DNA of 64,000 nucleotides, from NCBI RefSeq assembly GCF_051020985.1, contig NC_135001.1, positions 15,183,896 through 15,247,895 on the forward strand. Reading direction: 5' to 3'. The notes beneath the pieces are model-generated. The model was not told where the DNA came from. It saw nothing but the letters and a program-made list of their open reading frames with translations, and did no database searches. The stretch is from Nomia melanderi. Taxonomy: Eukaryota > Arthropoda > Insecta > Hymenoptera > Halictidae. Positions 27,501-35,949 of the stretch are shown piece after piece. Numbering within the stretch: position 1 is the first letter of the stretch; every line of letters begins with the position of its first letter. A program made the position numbers and the translations under genes.

Positions 27501-30500
27501 TTCGATTATGCTATATATAAAATAATGATATAAAGCTAATTTATACATTTTTATTACAAGAAACTGGAATTAAAAACAAAGGTTTCTTTTGAATGAAATT
27601 GAGCCGAACAGTGCACGGAAGGTACTACGTCATTATCTTAGTATAAAATATTGAAACGTACTTTATTGGTAAAGTAACATCAACATCTTTCCCCAATCTG
27701 TAGGCAGTTTGCATTCGATTGCTACCTCTAACTCGCGTTACACCAACGTAATGCATTTCTAGGCGATCCAGTTTCAATTTGCTGATAAAGTCGAACGTTT
27801 GAAGATCGTCCTCGGTACGATTGTGACCTTCGCATGGTCCTCGCGGTGAATCTAGCATCATTTCGTCTCCGATAGCATACTCTGAGACAGTTAACGATAA
27901 TTCAGCTTATATAAAAAATAATGTGATATCGTTTACCAATAAGTGAGAAACAGATTTATAGAAAAATGTTGGTTTTTGTAATTAAGGATAGCAAAATGAA
28001 GATAGAACAGAATTTTGTTTCTCATATTTATAGTTACATCAGATTAAAAAAAACTATAAAAAGGAATGAAGTTTCATTAACACCTGTAACTTCCATATAT
28101 ACCATCCTTGTGTCTAAGGCAAGGATCTACCAGGAACTCTTACTGATGAGTCCGTTGGTAGATTGCGGACGAAACACTCTTCCCTATCGCTTTCCTTTTT
28201 ATTATCATCAATCATTCAATGGCGGTACTGTTCCCGGAGTCAGCGACAGATACTAGCTATGACGAAGACCCGGCTCTACCTGGCATACTGACTGCCGAAG
28301 AATTTAAAAATACCGTTTCTACAGAATTCGCGTATCAAGTAAGAATTCTAACAATACAGATACATATATCGATCGATTGAATTTGACTGTCAACGCGAAC
28401 GTTCTAAATATGGTCTCATTATTCCGCGTCAGAACACATTCGGAAAATGAAACTCGTTTGGATACCGACTCGTTCAAGAGGCCATCTGTTATTTTTACTT
28501 TGCGATGTGTACCTCACAGACGAACATTTTTTACTATAAGATAGAGAAATGCAGGTCGGACGGTCGATCCCAAGGTCAAAGTGCTCTGACGAATTCGGAA
28601 AAATGTAACGCATGCGGTATAACTACTCCCATGCGAATTAATGTATTGTATTTCATTGTTCTGGCGTATTTACCTCCACTATAACCGTAGCTTTAGCCTT
28701 AGCCTAAAGCTTGTCTAGAATAAAAAATGCTTTGCAAGCGGGGTAGGAAAATAATGTAGGAGTGCTAAATGCCAGAGAAGTGGCAAGCCTTGGTGACATC
28801 ATTTGAAAGAAATGTCCTATTGTTGCACAACCCAATAAATTTTCGTTCGAGTCACTCTGATCAAACGGAGCTGATAGTTCCACTCTCACGATTGTATAAA
28901 TTGAATGACAAAGTTCAAACACAACACAATAATTGTACGTTTTATTTTACGATAGTAAATCCTTTGTCACTAACCGTTATTATTACGTTCACTTTCGTGA
29001 GGGTCATACATGTCTACTACTTGGTATAAATTTAAAATTCATTAAACTTAAGTAGAAATGATGGGAAACTATTAAAAACAATCAGAAATAAACTGAAGGT
29101 AGTTAAAAATAAACGGAAATCATTGAAATCAGTAATTAATAGTAAGTTAAATAAAAATTCATTAAAATTCAAATGTTAAAAATTTCATAATATAATACTT
29201 TAATGAGAATTACAAATCTTAAATCAGACGATTGCGTAAAATACAAGGGCATTCGATGTAATTACTTTTCAGTTTATTATTTTCAGGAGAATAGGCTACA
29301 GCTTCTCGTAAAAACATTTAACACATGCTGGGAAATTCCGAACGCCGAACAAAGACCTTTTTACCTGCGGTCCTTTGTCACCAGGAACAGTGGAAAAATT
29401 CCGTTTCCAAAACCCACCAAGGACAAAATTACCCGACTTAAATCGACTGGCCCATTTCTCACACATCGAGTATTTCTGAAAGTCGCCCGAGACGCACAGG
29501 GGTTGAAAATAATTATGATATCAGTTTCGATTCTTAAAACGGTTGTGAATCGAAGCAGTCATAACTGTTATTGGATACATATACCGGTTCCAAGCTACAG
29601 TCGAGGGACAAAATTATATGAGTAAGAGGTAATACTATATGTCGATAAATTTTAAACAATTCGGAACTAATTTTATATGCGTAACTTTTATTTATTACAT
29701 ACTCTCATAATACACAAGTTATTTGTTGAAATAGTGAAATTCATATTTACATTTTTGTTTAAATGAACGATATGGAGCGTGAAATTCATCTATCTGTCAA
29801 GGGACAAAGATAAGTGGACACTTATATGCAACTGTAAAAAACAATATAAAAGGTGAAAAACTATATCAAAACTAAATAAAGCTGTAAGAGACAATATAAA
29901 AAGATAAAATACTATAAAAAACTGTATAAAACAATATAAAAAGGTGAAATACTTGCAGTTTCATTGTGAGCCGAAAAAAATGAACAAACACAGTGCACTC
30001 CTAACACTTGCAAAAATGAATCTCGCACAACCTTCTTAGCGTCGATTCTGTTTTCACAAAGTTAACATCGTTTGTTAAACAGTAGCAAAATGTCGAAAAC
30101 TGGAGAAATTTCAAATCAAATTAGCGGGTTAGTTGTTTCGGATTATTGTAATAACATGAGCTATCGTACTGTTATTAGGAAGTACCGTATATCTAAACGC
30201 GTAGTAAAGAAAATTTATAAAAAATATTTAGTTCATAATACTGTCGAAAATTTCAAAGATCGTGGACAAAAGAGCTGCACTACTATATATAAGAAGACGG
30301 TCGTATTCTTGAAAAATATCCGAAAGATACAACAACTTCTGCTGGAAACATTGTAGAATCATTAGAAGGTCTATGAGGTAAATGATTGATAATAAAAGAA
30401 GATATTTGATAGATCGCTCGCACTTGATTCTCACTTATACTCTCTTCGCTTCGCTTTAAATCAACGGTGCTTGACCATTTCCTCGAATTAAATTATTTTC

Positions 30501-32901
30501 CATCGTAATTGGCTTTACCCAGACCACGAATGACCTTTACAGTAGGTCATTGCATTCGTCTTGAAATACTCTATCAGAATGTAAGTAAAAAAATATACCG
30601 TTCTATTTAAAAAAAACAGAGATGACCTTCGTATCTCCTTGACGCCTCCACCTATTAAAAAACTGGTAACATCGGATGATCAGCACCAAATAATTTTGGC
30701 CTGATGCATTTTTTCCTCTTACCAATAGCAGCCAAGTTATTCAGGTGGCCGGTTTTAAGTGCCTCACCCTGTATACTACTCTACCGCTCAACTCCCACGC
30801 ACTTCTAATGTTCAGCCCTCCCCCCATCACTCTTTCTTTCTTTCTTCCACATGTATCGCTTCTCACTTGCACCCTGTCCCTTGCATCCATAGCTAGCATT
30901 CTCGAAATCACGTATATAGACGTTTATTTAAACGATGACAATTTCTATATATTTTTCGTTGTCAACACAAACTTCGTTTTTTTTCAATATCTTTTCTTTT
31001 TTTCGCGTTTATTCAAAACAACGCATACACGCACGCTACACCCATACATATGCACGCATATCCATGAAGTTTACATCAATATTAACCTACACGTCTACAC
31101 GCATATACTTTCCAAATCACATGATTCTCACGGTCCAGTCGGTCGGTTCTAAAAATTCTTTCCTTGCACATCTTCGTCCACTCAAGAACCACCCTGTCTA
31201 CAGTCACACTTTCCCCAAACACACCGTGCGTCACCCCGTCGCAACATGACACCAGCCACACGCCTAAACAGTTGTCCATTCATACCTTAAAAACTAAATA
31301 ATAACCTTCCGTTTCGATCGATCGACAGACTCATGAATTGCGAGTGGTCGTTGCCTACGTCGCAGCGCGTTTTCCATTCTTACATACATCATTGTCATTT
31401 TGGAAGAATATAATATGGAACAACGAGAGTAAATTTGAACAGCGGCAGTTAAAAGAGAAGCATCAAGTATGAAACAAACGAAATGAAACGTACAAACAGC
31501 AATTTATTACATCACTGTGAAATTTTTCAGAGGAACATTGAAGGTGTGGGGGTGTTTTTCATGATACGATATACAGACATCAATTCAAATCGATGATATA
31601 ATAACTGTAGACAAATACATTGATATATTAAATGAAAATTCGCAGCGAACCATTTTAAAAATGGAGATCCAGGAAGATTTTTATTTCAACGCGAAAATAA
31701 TTCGAAACATACTGCGAAAAAAATCTAATTGATTTTTGAAGGATTCAAATATTTAATGGCTGGCACAGAGTCCCAACTTGAACCCCATTGAAAATTTATG
31801 GGTTTTATTAGATACTCTTTATTTGTAAAAAGTTTGAATAATTGGTATTTCAGTGTTATTATTATCAATAGCTACAAGAGTTTCAATGGATAAATGAAAT
31901 AATAAAACAAATTTTTTCAGATGCTTACATTCAAAATTTGAAAATATCGGTAAAAAGTAAATCGAAAATTTAATAAATAGTATTCTACGACGTTTAGAAG
32001 CCATAATTCAAACAAAAGGGGATAATATAAAGTAGCAATTTTAGTACTTACTTAATTTATAAGAAATTTTATTATGTGTCCACGTATTTTGTCCATCGAA
32101 AAATAACTGACTTTTCTTCTTAATATTGTTTACTTGTACAAAAATGTAAATATCATTTTCAATTTTTCTAAATTGAATTTGTTTAAATTGTCGGTTATTG
32201 TCAATATATTATAGTGGATATTGGTCGGTTCTGTATCGGTTCTATAATTGTTATTTTTTGGTGCTGAGAGGTTCATGAAATTATTTATTAATCTCGTTGT
32301 CACCGTTTAAAAGCTCTTTTTACTTTTTTCGTCTCATCGACATACACACATGCATGCACTTACAAAAAGATACACATAAACAATTGTCCTACAGAATTTT
32401 TTCAAAAGCTTGGGGTAAGAAAAAGGAACAAGTTATAGACATTTGAATCTAGCATTAAAAATATTGTTAAGATCACTCATTAAACTTTTTGTAACAATAT
32501 TTGTATTGGCTAATACAATTAACACTTTATCTACCTATATGTAGCAGTAAAACATCAGTGATTAAATAATAAACATTTAATAATTTATCAATAATTTAGT
32601 TGAGTTTGAATTATCCTGATAAAATTATTATTTGAAAAAATATTATTAAGCTCCTTTGTAATATAATATAGTCATTAAAAATCTATTAACATGCTTATGA
32701 CAAGTAAAGTGTTAAAATTGATATATTATAAGATGGAGCCTTTCAACAGTAAATTTAGAATATATAATTAGGAAAAGGTAGCAAATGTGAATTAATTATA
32801 TTACTTACGAGTCTTGAATGAAAGAGCACTTACGGATATGTTTGAATTGCGCGAGCACAAATATCCATATTGAGAAGAACATTCGCAGATGTGGAATATT
32901 C
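6477..32901 (-). CDS. FACIT-like fibril-associated collagen gene, complete coding region on 18 exons plus one alternative exon
   Basis: Secreted extracellular-matrix collagen with an N-terminal thrombospondin-N/laminin-G-like domain. Exons in order: 32834-32901 (ATG at 32882-32880), 27662-27881, 26997-27213, 24561-24731, 22587-22658, 22427-22516, 21721-21828, 20719-20817, 15110-15314, 12610-12825, 10595-10773, 10252-10422, 9983-10180, 9554-9755, then 9226-9327 or 8687-8788, then 7517-7684, 7381-7449, 6477-6595 (stop 6479-6477). Every intron begins GT and ends AG, and phases agree at every junction; the coding sum is 2655 bases, 884 residues plus stop. Residues about 1-16 form the signal peptide; the next 220 or so are the N-terminal domain, closing with the FACIT-typical cysteines in NCDPTRPTRETCEELP; Gly-X-Y repeats follow, interrupted around NISDILSRFPVS, SSADILSSKNILGTI and SITDTEIRDICASVLR. 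Vertebrate types IX, XVI and XIX are the nearest architecture. AATAAA read on the minus strand at 6307-6302 may be the poly(A) signal. The C1q, endostatin and COLFI modules of other collagens were not seen. Confidence 0.9.
7381..7449 (-). CDS. Collagen exon 17: Gly-X-Y
   Basis: 69 bp, phase 1 both sides, acceptor GTTTACAG, donor G|GTAAAA. It encodes PPGNDGIGLPGRQGERGEPG then RPG, with one imperfection (GNDGIGLPG). Confidence 0.9.
7517..7684 (-). CDS. Collagen exon 16: Gly-X-Y
   Basis: 168 bp, phase 1 both sides, donor CCTG|GTAGTA. Regular triplets starting DPGTPGLPGERGFVGLPG and ending GPRGLPG. Confidence 0.92.
8687..8788 (-). CDS. Collagen exon 15b: alternative NC/Gly-X-Y exon
   Basis: 102 bp, phase 1 both sides, acceptor GTCACAG, donor CCAG|GTACCT. 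It encodes ERLKELTEGLQGPPGLPGLA followed by RQGRPGRAGTRGIP. Placed directly after exon 14 it gives ICASVLRERLKELTEGLQG, the arrangement expected of a FACIT NC segment. Placed after exon 15a it would cut the helix (GRP then ERLKEL), so it reads as an alternative to 15a. Confidence 0.88.
9226..9327 (-). CDS. Collagen exon 15a: alternative NC/Gly-X-Y exon
   Basis: 102 bp, phase 1 both sides, acceptor ATACAG, donor CCAG|GTACAC. It encodes EQMTEMAALMQGPPGPAVRG followed by RPGRPGSPGPQGRP. It is homologous, same length and same phase as 8687-8788 (15 of 34 residues identical without gaps). Joined to exon 14 it completes ICASVLRE; joined to exon 16 it continues GDPGTPG in register. Confidence 0.88.
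9554..9755 (-). CDS. Collagen exon 14: Gly-X-Y ending in a FACIT NC segment
   Basis: 202 bp, entry phase 0, exit phase 1. After triplets from PGERGPPGERGPEGPIG it ends SITDTEIRDICASVLR, resembling the NC segments (xI-C-x-x-V-L-R) that register chains in type IX-like FACIT collagens. The split Glu codon is completed by either of the two alternative exons that follow. Confidence 0.93.
9983..10180 (-). CDS. Collagen exon 13: Gly-X-Y with a break
   Basis: 198 bp, phase 0 both sides, donor TTG|GTGAGT. Triplets starting GSPGLPGVAGFPG are interrupted by SSADILSSKNILGTI and then resume. Confidence 0.93.
10252..10422 (-). CDS. Collagen exon 12: Gly-X-Y
   Basis: 171 bp, phase 0 both sides, donor ACT|GTGAGT. 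57 residues starting GPPGIPGNPGPSGQRG and ending GLRGLPGST. Confidence 0.93.
10595..10773 (-). CDS. Collagen exon 11: Gly-X-Y
   Basis: 179 bp, entry phase 1, exit phase 0 at GTACGT. It begins APGSVIGTIVPGPPG, a short imperfection, then runs as regular triplets to GFPGAP. Confidence 0.92.
10951..11099 (+). repeat. Structured inverted repeat with hammerhead-like words; possible Penelope-type relic
   Basis: Outer arms 10951-10973 and 11077-11099 pair at 21 of 23 positions. A second perfect 10-bp stem is TTGCAGCTGG (10981-10990) with CCAGCTGCAA (11050-11059). A third, TGGACTC/GAGTCCA, lies at 11007-11013 with 11027-11033. CTGATGA (11041-11047) and GCGAAAC (11065-11071) occur between them. Penelope-like retroelements carry such words, but I could not draw the three hammerhead stems here. 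It sits in collagen intron 10. Confidence 0.45.
12610..12825 (-). CDS. Collagen exon 10: Gly-X-Y
   Basis: 216 bp, phase 1 to phase 1. An uninterrupted run of 72 Gly-X-Y residues starting GEQGEKGATGQIGSPGVDG. The donor is G|GTGTGT; this choice is forced because it keeps phase with exon 11. Confidence 0.92.
15110..15314 (-). CDS. Collagen exon 9: Gly-X-Y with a non-collagenous break
   Basis: 205 bp, entry phase 0, exit phase 1 at GTAAGT. Gly-X-Y (GDMGFPGLKGDQG) is interrupted by NISDILSRFPVS, then resumes with a charged run of GE/GD triplets. The sequence NIS is a possible glycosylation site within the break. Confidence 0.93.
16385..17075. repeat. Head-to-head LTR-like copies forming a foldback
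   Basis: The plus strand at about 16385-16725 is matched by the minus strand at about 17075-16735. Both arms carry CACAGACG, AACTGAAGGGGC, GATGCCGCACG, CAAATATAAACATG and CGGACTAGTTT in the same order with scattered differences. Each arm contains an AATAAAG signal. The centre is near 16730 with almost no spacer. Confidence 0.85.
17132..17422 (-). pseudogene. Gypsy integrase C-terminal fragment
   Basis: 96 codons ending in TAA. HVILFKDLASAFNVFVRTDS then YEDPFPVVWRINKKFIVEFR match the C-terminal DNA-binding part of Ty3/gypsy integrases (H-V-F-V-R-x-D-x-x-x-x-x-L-x-x-x-Y-x-G/D-P-F). The upstream integrase is cut by the MITE at 17540-17843. Confidence 0.8.
17540..17843. mobile_element. TTAA-flanked MITE (304 bp) nested in gypsy integrase
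   Basis: Terminal inverted repeat TTAACCTCTTAGGCACG / CGTGCCTAAGAGGTTAA, 17 bp perfect. The integrase reading resumes on both sides, so it inserted after the retrotransposon. Confidence 0.88.
19292..19543. mobile_element. TTAA-flanked MITE (252 bp), copy 1 of a pair
   Basis: TTAACCCCTTAAC at the left, GTTAAGGGGTTAA at the right. Same family and nearly the same sequence as 56682-56934 but in opposite orientation. It lies between the gag and protease remnants of the gypsy relic. An ATTAATTCGAG near one end is a further internal inverted piece. Confidence 0.88.
19557..19967 (-). pseudogene. Gypsy-type gag fragment with an Arg-Ser repeat tail
   Basis: Open for 136 codons. MFRQIRSLVGTTVSNEFLRT then LWVERLSHVTRAIV, and LPLNTLAENADQIHA resemble the capsid C-terminal part of Ty3/gypsy gag. 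Its C-terminal part is an RS-repeat tail (YRSSSRSSSRSSSRSSNRSY) built on a 12-bp tandem repeat visible at about 19618-19655. No zinc-knuckle was seen within this frame. Confidence 0.75.
20719..20817 (-). CDS. Collagen exon 8: Gly-X-Y
   Basis: 99 bp, phase 0 both sides, acceptor ACCAG, donor CGA|GTGTGT. 33 residues of Gly-X-Y starting GPQGLTGARGFPGPKG. The intron that follows is the 5.4-kb one containing the gypsy relic. Confidence 0.93.
21721..21828 (-). CDS. Collagen exon 7: Gly-X-Y
   Basis: 108 bp (36 residues), phase 0 both sides, donor ATT|GTACGT. Continuous Gly-X-Y triplets starting GLAGLPGQIGPPGPPGQSG. Multiples of 9 bp per exon are typical of collagen genes. Confidence 0.93.
22427..22516 (-). 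CDS. Collagen exon 6: Cys-rich linker into first Gly-X-Y
   Basis: 90 bp, phase 0 both sides. A Ser/Leu/Arg-rich linker with two cysteines (ACEIIC) leads to the first triplets, PQGPPGINGTD. The cysteines could link chains. One N-glycosylation sequon (NGT) is present. Confidence 0.88.
22587..22658 (-). CDS. Collagen exon 5: end of thrombospondin-N domain
   Basis: 72 bp, phase 0 both sides. It reads IDIQWMVLNCDPTRPTRETC then EELP. This Q-W-x-x-L-x-C-D-P-x-R-P-x-R-E-T-C-x-E-L-P signature ends the TSPN domain in FACIT collagens, which fixes the family. Confidence 0.95.
22758..22933. repeat. Direct repeat copy 1 (176 bp)
   Basis: Nearly identical to 25458-25633, from ACAAGTTATAATGG to TTAATGTAAATTT, with about seven substitutions and no gaps. 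The offset is exactly 2700 bases. In collagen intron 4. Confidence 0.9.
24561..24731 (-). CDS. Collagen exon 4: thrombospondin-N domain, WHKV segment
   Basis: 171 bp, phase 0 at both ends, donor CCG|GTAAGT. It encodes LFNKNWHKVSIGAFKDRLVV, matching the F-x-x-x-WHK-V strand of laminin-G/TSPN domains, followed by a conserved Asp-Cys (HIDCEY) whose cysteine should pair with the one in exon 5. Confidence 0.93.
25458..25633. repeat. Direct repeat copy 2 (176 bp)
   Basis: Partner of 22758-22933, same orientation, in collagen intron 3. No terminal inverted repeats were seen at its ends. Confidence 0.9.
26997..27213 (-). CDS. Collagen exon 3: thrombospondin-N core
   Basis: 217 bp, entry phase 2, exit phase 0 at AGT|GTAAGT. 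It holds the family signature PNGLPDEFSIVCTFR, found near the start of the N-terminal domain in FACIT and related collagens, then a Trp-containing strand and the LSFSGES turn before exon 4. Confidence 0.92.
27662..27881 (-). CDS. Collagen exon 2: start of thrombospondin-N-like domain
   Basis: 220 bp, entry phase 1, exit phase 2 at a GTACGT donor. It encodes an acidic, Cys-containing start (GPCEGHNRTEDD) and a laminin-G-like beta strand region. One N-glycosylation sequon (NRT) is visible. It joins exon 3 through a split AAG codon to read DVTLPIKSILPNGLPDEFSIV. Confidence 0.88.
28110..28177 (+). ncRNA. Hammerhead ribozyme, type III layout with loop-loop complement
   Basis: All core positions are present on the plus strand. 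CTGATGA is at 28143-28149 and GAAA at 28171-28174. Stem II is GTCCG (28150-28154) with CGGAC (28166-28170), perfect 5 bp plus a following T.G. Stem I is TAAGG (28115-28119) with TCTTA (28138-28142), 4 Watson-Crick pairs and one wobble. Stem III is GTGT (28110-28113) with ACAC (28174-28177). The cleavage nucleotide is C28114, so self-cleavage would fall between 28114 and 28115. CTACCA in loop I (28127-28132) is the exact reverse complement of TGGTAG in loop II (28156-28161), the kind of loop-loop contact natural hammerheads use. Stem III is short (4 bp), the main weakness. It lies antisense in collagen intron 1, 42 bases before the ATG of an exon-like ORF. Confidence 0.85.
28219..28338 (+). CDS. 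Possible first coding exon of an unidentified plus-strand gene
   Basis: ATG at 28219 opens a 40-codon frame, MAVLFPESATDTSYDEDPAL then PGILTAEEFKNTVSTEFAYQ, ending exactly at a consensus donor CAA|GTAAGA (phase 0). The composition is protein-like (acidic, few rare residues) and unlike the surrounding intron. I do not recognise the protein and could not place a second exon on the plus strand; retained into the intron the frame stops within about 15 codons. It begins 42 bases after the hammerhead motif. It could be a nested gene's first exon, an exon of an antisense transcript, or a chance ORF. Confidence 0.35.
29280..29500. repeat. Dispersed repeat, copy related to 59650-59845
   Basis: AGGAGAATAGGCTA, GCTTCTCGTAAAA, CATTTAACAC and later GAAAGTCGCC appear in the same order in both places. 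A 140-codon frame over it (29203-29625) is not recognisable as a protein. Confidence 0.65.
29795..32105 (+). mobile_element. Decayed Tc1-like element with an internal insertion
   Basis: Imperfect terminal inverted repeats: GGGACAAAGATAAGTGGACAC at about 29801-29821 against the reverse complement of 32079-32095. The left transposase part is at 30090-30352. The right part is at about 31519-31805, containing LKVWGCFS, a DKYIDILNENSQRTI stretch and WLAQSPNLNPIENLWVLL, with stops in frame. The two are separated by about 1.1 kb (30360-31500) of unrelated, partly C/T-rich sequence, making the element longer than the usual 1.3-1.7 kb. It lies in collagen intron 1, opposite to the gene. Confidence 0.8.
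30090..30352 (+). pseudogene. Tc1-like transposase, N-terminal HTH part
   Basis: MSKTGEISNQISGLVVSDYC then YRTVIRKYRISKRVVKKIYK and HNTVENFKDRGQKS show the paired helix-turn-helix layout of Tc1 transposases ending at the GRP-like hinge. The frame then departs from the family and stops. Confidence 0.8.
32834..32901 (-). CDS. Collagen exon 1: signal peptide
   Basis: Coding from ATG at 32882-32880 to 32834, phase 1 at the GTAAGT donor. It encodes MFFSIWIFVLAQFKHI, a short hydrophobic leader. Joined to exon 2 the split codon makes CAG and the product continues QYAIGDE. A TTTCTACAG acceptor lies just upstream at 32902, so a separate 5' UTR exon is likely further up the strand. The start was chosen because the leader is hydrophobic, the donor is consensus, and the phase fits exon 2. 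Confidence 0.75.
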
Positions 32902-33319
32902 CTGTAGAAACGATTTTGAATTAATTTTATGTACAACAAAAGTATGTATAATGTATATTAGTGATCATGATATTGTAGTTATATATATATATCAAGTGTG
33001 TATATGGTAAGTAATGTGTATAAGAAGGTACGATGAAACAAATACATAAACGTATAATTCAAATTAAACATCCGCTATATTGTTATTATTATAGGTACTA
33101 TAATAAAGACAGTACAATTCTGCTTAATAAATCCATTACTATAACACTAGCTATGATTAGCAGAACTACATAAAAAACTTTTTCGAAATGGTAATTCTTA
33201 CGACTTTCTAAAGTTTAACAAATTCCTTATTTTATATTACCCTAAATGGATACTGCTAGAAACAGTGATAATATAAAGTAAATGGTTCTACTTGCTTAAT
33301 GAAAAGACAATTTTCTATG

Positions 33320-33328
33320 CAAAAAAAA
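33320..33328 (-). terminator. Pol III T-run terminator of tRNA-Arg
   Basis: At least eight T in a row on the minus strand begin about 5 bases after the tRNA 3' end. Confidence 0.8.
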
Positions 33329-33333
33329 TATAT

Positions 33334-33406
33334 CGATCCTGCCAGGATTCGAACCTGGAATCTTCTGATCCGTAGTCAGACGCGTTATCCGTTGCGCCAC
33401 AGGACC
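33334..33406 (-). tRNA. tRNA-Arg, anticodon ACG
   Basis: 73 nt read on the minus strand from 33406 to 33334. The acceptor stem pairs GGTCCTG with CAGGATC. The anticodon arm has stem TCTGA/TCAGA and loop CTACGGA, so the anticodon is ACG (normally A34 becomes inosine). The T arm is CCAGG-TTCGAAT-CCTGG, containing the B box, and the D arm TGGCGCAACGG contains the A box. There is no intron and no encoded CCA. A run of T on the minus strand (33328-33320) makes a Pol III terminator just downstream. It lies about 430 bp upstream of the collagen start codon, in the same orientation. Confidence 0.97.
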
Positions 33407-33915
33407 ATCTTGTTAAAACGTTTTATTTTTATTTTCATATGCGGTAACATTTTATTTACATTCCACTTAATATATTATTTTTTTCCTTTTCAATAGAATG
33501 GAAACAAATGATCTTCCAGAAACACATTGTGTCAATTTCTTTATTTCATTGTTTTATACATAGACATAAATGTACAATATCGATCGATAATACTGTTGCC
33601 TCCACAGAAACTTGAGTTATCGCTGTAATTAATACATCTGCGTAATTATGTTATATACATATTGCGATATAACTATTTTTTAATATGCTACATATAAACA
33701 GATCTCTACATTTATGATAACTTTCAACCAGTTACTATATTACGCATCTGTATACGTAGTAACCGTTTATGGCGACATGTGTTTAGTCTCGTAGAAGCTA
33801 CATATGTATTTCCATGATGAGTAAGGGCTGGTACGCAGTATCAGTCAGATTTCGATTCGCTCTCTGTCCACTCTCGTTCGATGAAATATTCTTTAGTTTT
33901 TCATGACAGAGATGT

Positions 33916-34154
33916 TTAACCCTTAGCACTCCAGGTGTTTTGTAATCTATCAGCAACTGCGACTAATTTTTATAGTATTCCTAGCGAAAATGAGAAATGC
34001 TATAACATTTCTTCGATCTTTTATTTTCCTTTTCAGTTCAAAATTTGGATGTGCGGAAGATCTAATAATTTTAGGGTAGTTTCTTCAAGATTCATTAAAA
34101 TATTTAATATTATAACTGGTGCAATATTGGAGCCTACAGAGTTCAAAGGGTTAA
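33916..34154. mobile_element. TTAA-flanked MITE (239 bp), diverged ends
   Basis: Left end TTAACCCTTAGCACTC; right end reverse complement TTAACCCTTTGAACTC. TTAA on both sides. It lies between the tRNA gene and the candidate promoter. Confidence 0.6.
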
Positions 34155-35949
34155 GTTACTGCCCTCGTGCTAGTAACTCGGAAACAGCATTCCTCCAATA
34201 CTTTTACTCAGGAAGTTAGCCGAGACTGTGTGTGTTAGTAGTTCTATGTAGTGTTTAGTACAAACAGATAAAAGTAAATATAGGGAGGGTAACTTTTCAC
34301 GAGGGGAGTATCATCAGATTGCCCGCCGGCACTCAGTTAGACACCCTTAGTTTATTGCGCATGTATGTAACACTACGAATTTCGGTTTGACCTAACTCTA
34401 TCTTTCTTCGTCGAAAATAATAGACAAGGAAATATTTTCAAGCTGGTGTGAACAGAGCGGAGCGGACCGATAGTATGCATCGGGCCTTATGTTCAGTATA
34501 GTCGTAAGTTGCGCAATCAGGCCTGGGAAACACGAACGTTTCAATGAAAAACGTTACAATGTATGGTAGGCCTACCAATTACATACCTAAGTACAAGCTA
34601 AAAGTGCAACAAGACTACGTGTGTCGTAGTATTATATTGTTCTATACAAGATCGGGCATACTAACCTACTAACATACTAACACATACATAAAATTTTACG
34701 TGGAATGCAACGTTCGTTAACGTTGTTTGACGTATTTGTGCTAGAACATACGTTGCTTGGAACAGTAACGCTAAAACTATAAAATTTGTCTAATTTTCTT
34801 CTATTGTTACTATTATTTATATCCTGATAATATTGAAAGATGGCATCATTGCGACATAACATTAATTCGTTCGTTGTTCGTTATTTCTGAAAATTTTAAA
34901 TGTCAAATATGGTTACCCTAATATGGGATACACGTTCAGTATCTCTGCATTTTCTGTGCTAACTAATGTAAGGAAAACAACCGTGTGTTGTGATTATTTA
35001 CGTCCTTGACCTTACACGCAATTTCTAACGAAGACTTTGTAAACTTTCCTAAATGTTATAATTAAAATTATAATAAGTTTCTGACTTAATTTTATCAATT
35101 GAATATACAGGAAAGTTAAAGTTTATTACACTGGATACAAAATGTGTGTAAGTATATAAATATGTATATAATACTAATAATAACGCTTGACAAAACAAAC
35201 ACATTGGTACACAAATTGCTACACAGTGACGAAAAAGCAAAATTTAAGAAATTTCAAACACCTGAACGTTCACTGTATTCTAGCAATTAAATAATACTTT
35301 ATTACGCAATGTAACATGAGTGTAATATACATAAATCATATTAAATAATACTTCTACTGAATAAAACTATACGATTTTTTATTTCCACACGTACTAAACC
35401 ATATATACATACATGTAACCGTCACAAATTTAAAAAAAAGAAAATGAATACTTATCTGTTGCTTTCGGTAGTTGTTGGCACATTGCACTAGAAGAAACTT
35501 TGTATTTACACGTTTTCACTAGAGGATAATTTGCAGAACATTATTACAACAATGTAATTAGCTAAGTGCTTACATTTCATATAAGAATCAATACCGATAA
35601 CAACTCTACGTTGTATGGGTGTTACACGATAATACTAAGTCCAGGACTACTTACCTACCATGAGTGTTCAACACGTGGCGTATCCGGTTTTTTCCGCTGA
35701 AGAACTGCGCATTTTGAATACAACTAACCATAAGTTCACAAGTGTGGGGAACACGGAGTGACGCGCTCTCGGGCGCTCATATAGTTACATTGATACATAC
35801 ATATATACTTCACTGGAGAAAACGCAGTGCATAATACGCCACACGTAAAACACGCGTGTAGCCCTGGCCTAAGGATTAAAATATAGTTTAAAATACGCAT
35901 GATATGCCGGCGAAACAACCATGTCACGTTTCAGTCTACTCTGCTAAGG

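Noticed and set aside
28769..29029. 86-codon plus-strand frame that might follow the exon at 28219
   Set aside because: No matching acceptor in phase 0, a stop just upstream in the same frame, and no recognisable protein.
30745..31249. Two overlapping frames of 135 and 104 codons
   Set aside because: Both come from a pyrimidine-rich stretch; low complexity, no known domain.
34307..34340. CTGATGA on the minus strand followed by GAAAA
   Set aside because: No stem II can be drawn between them; not a hammerhead.
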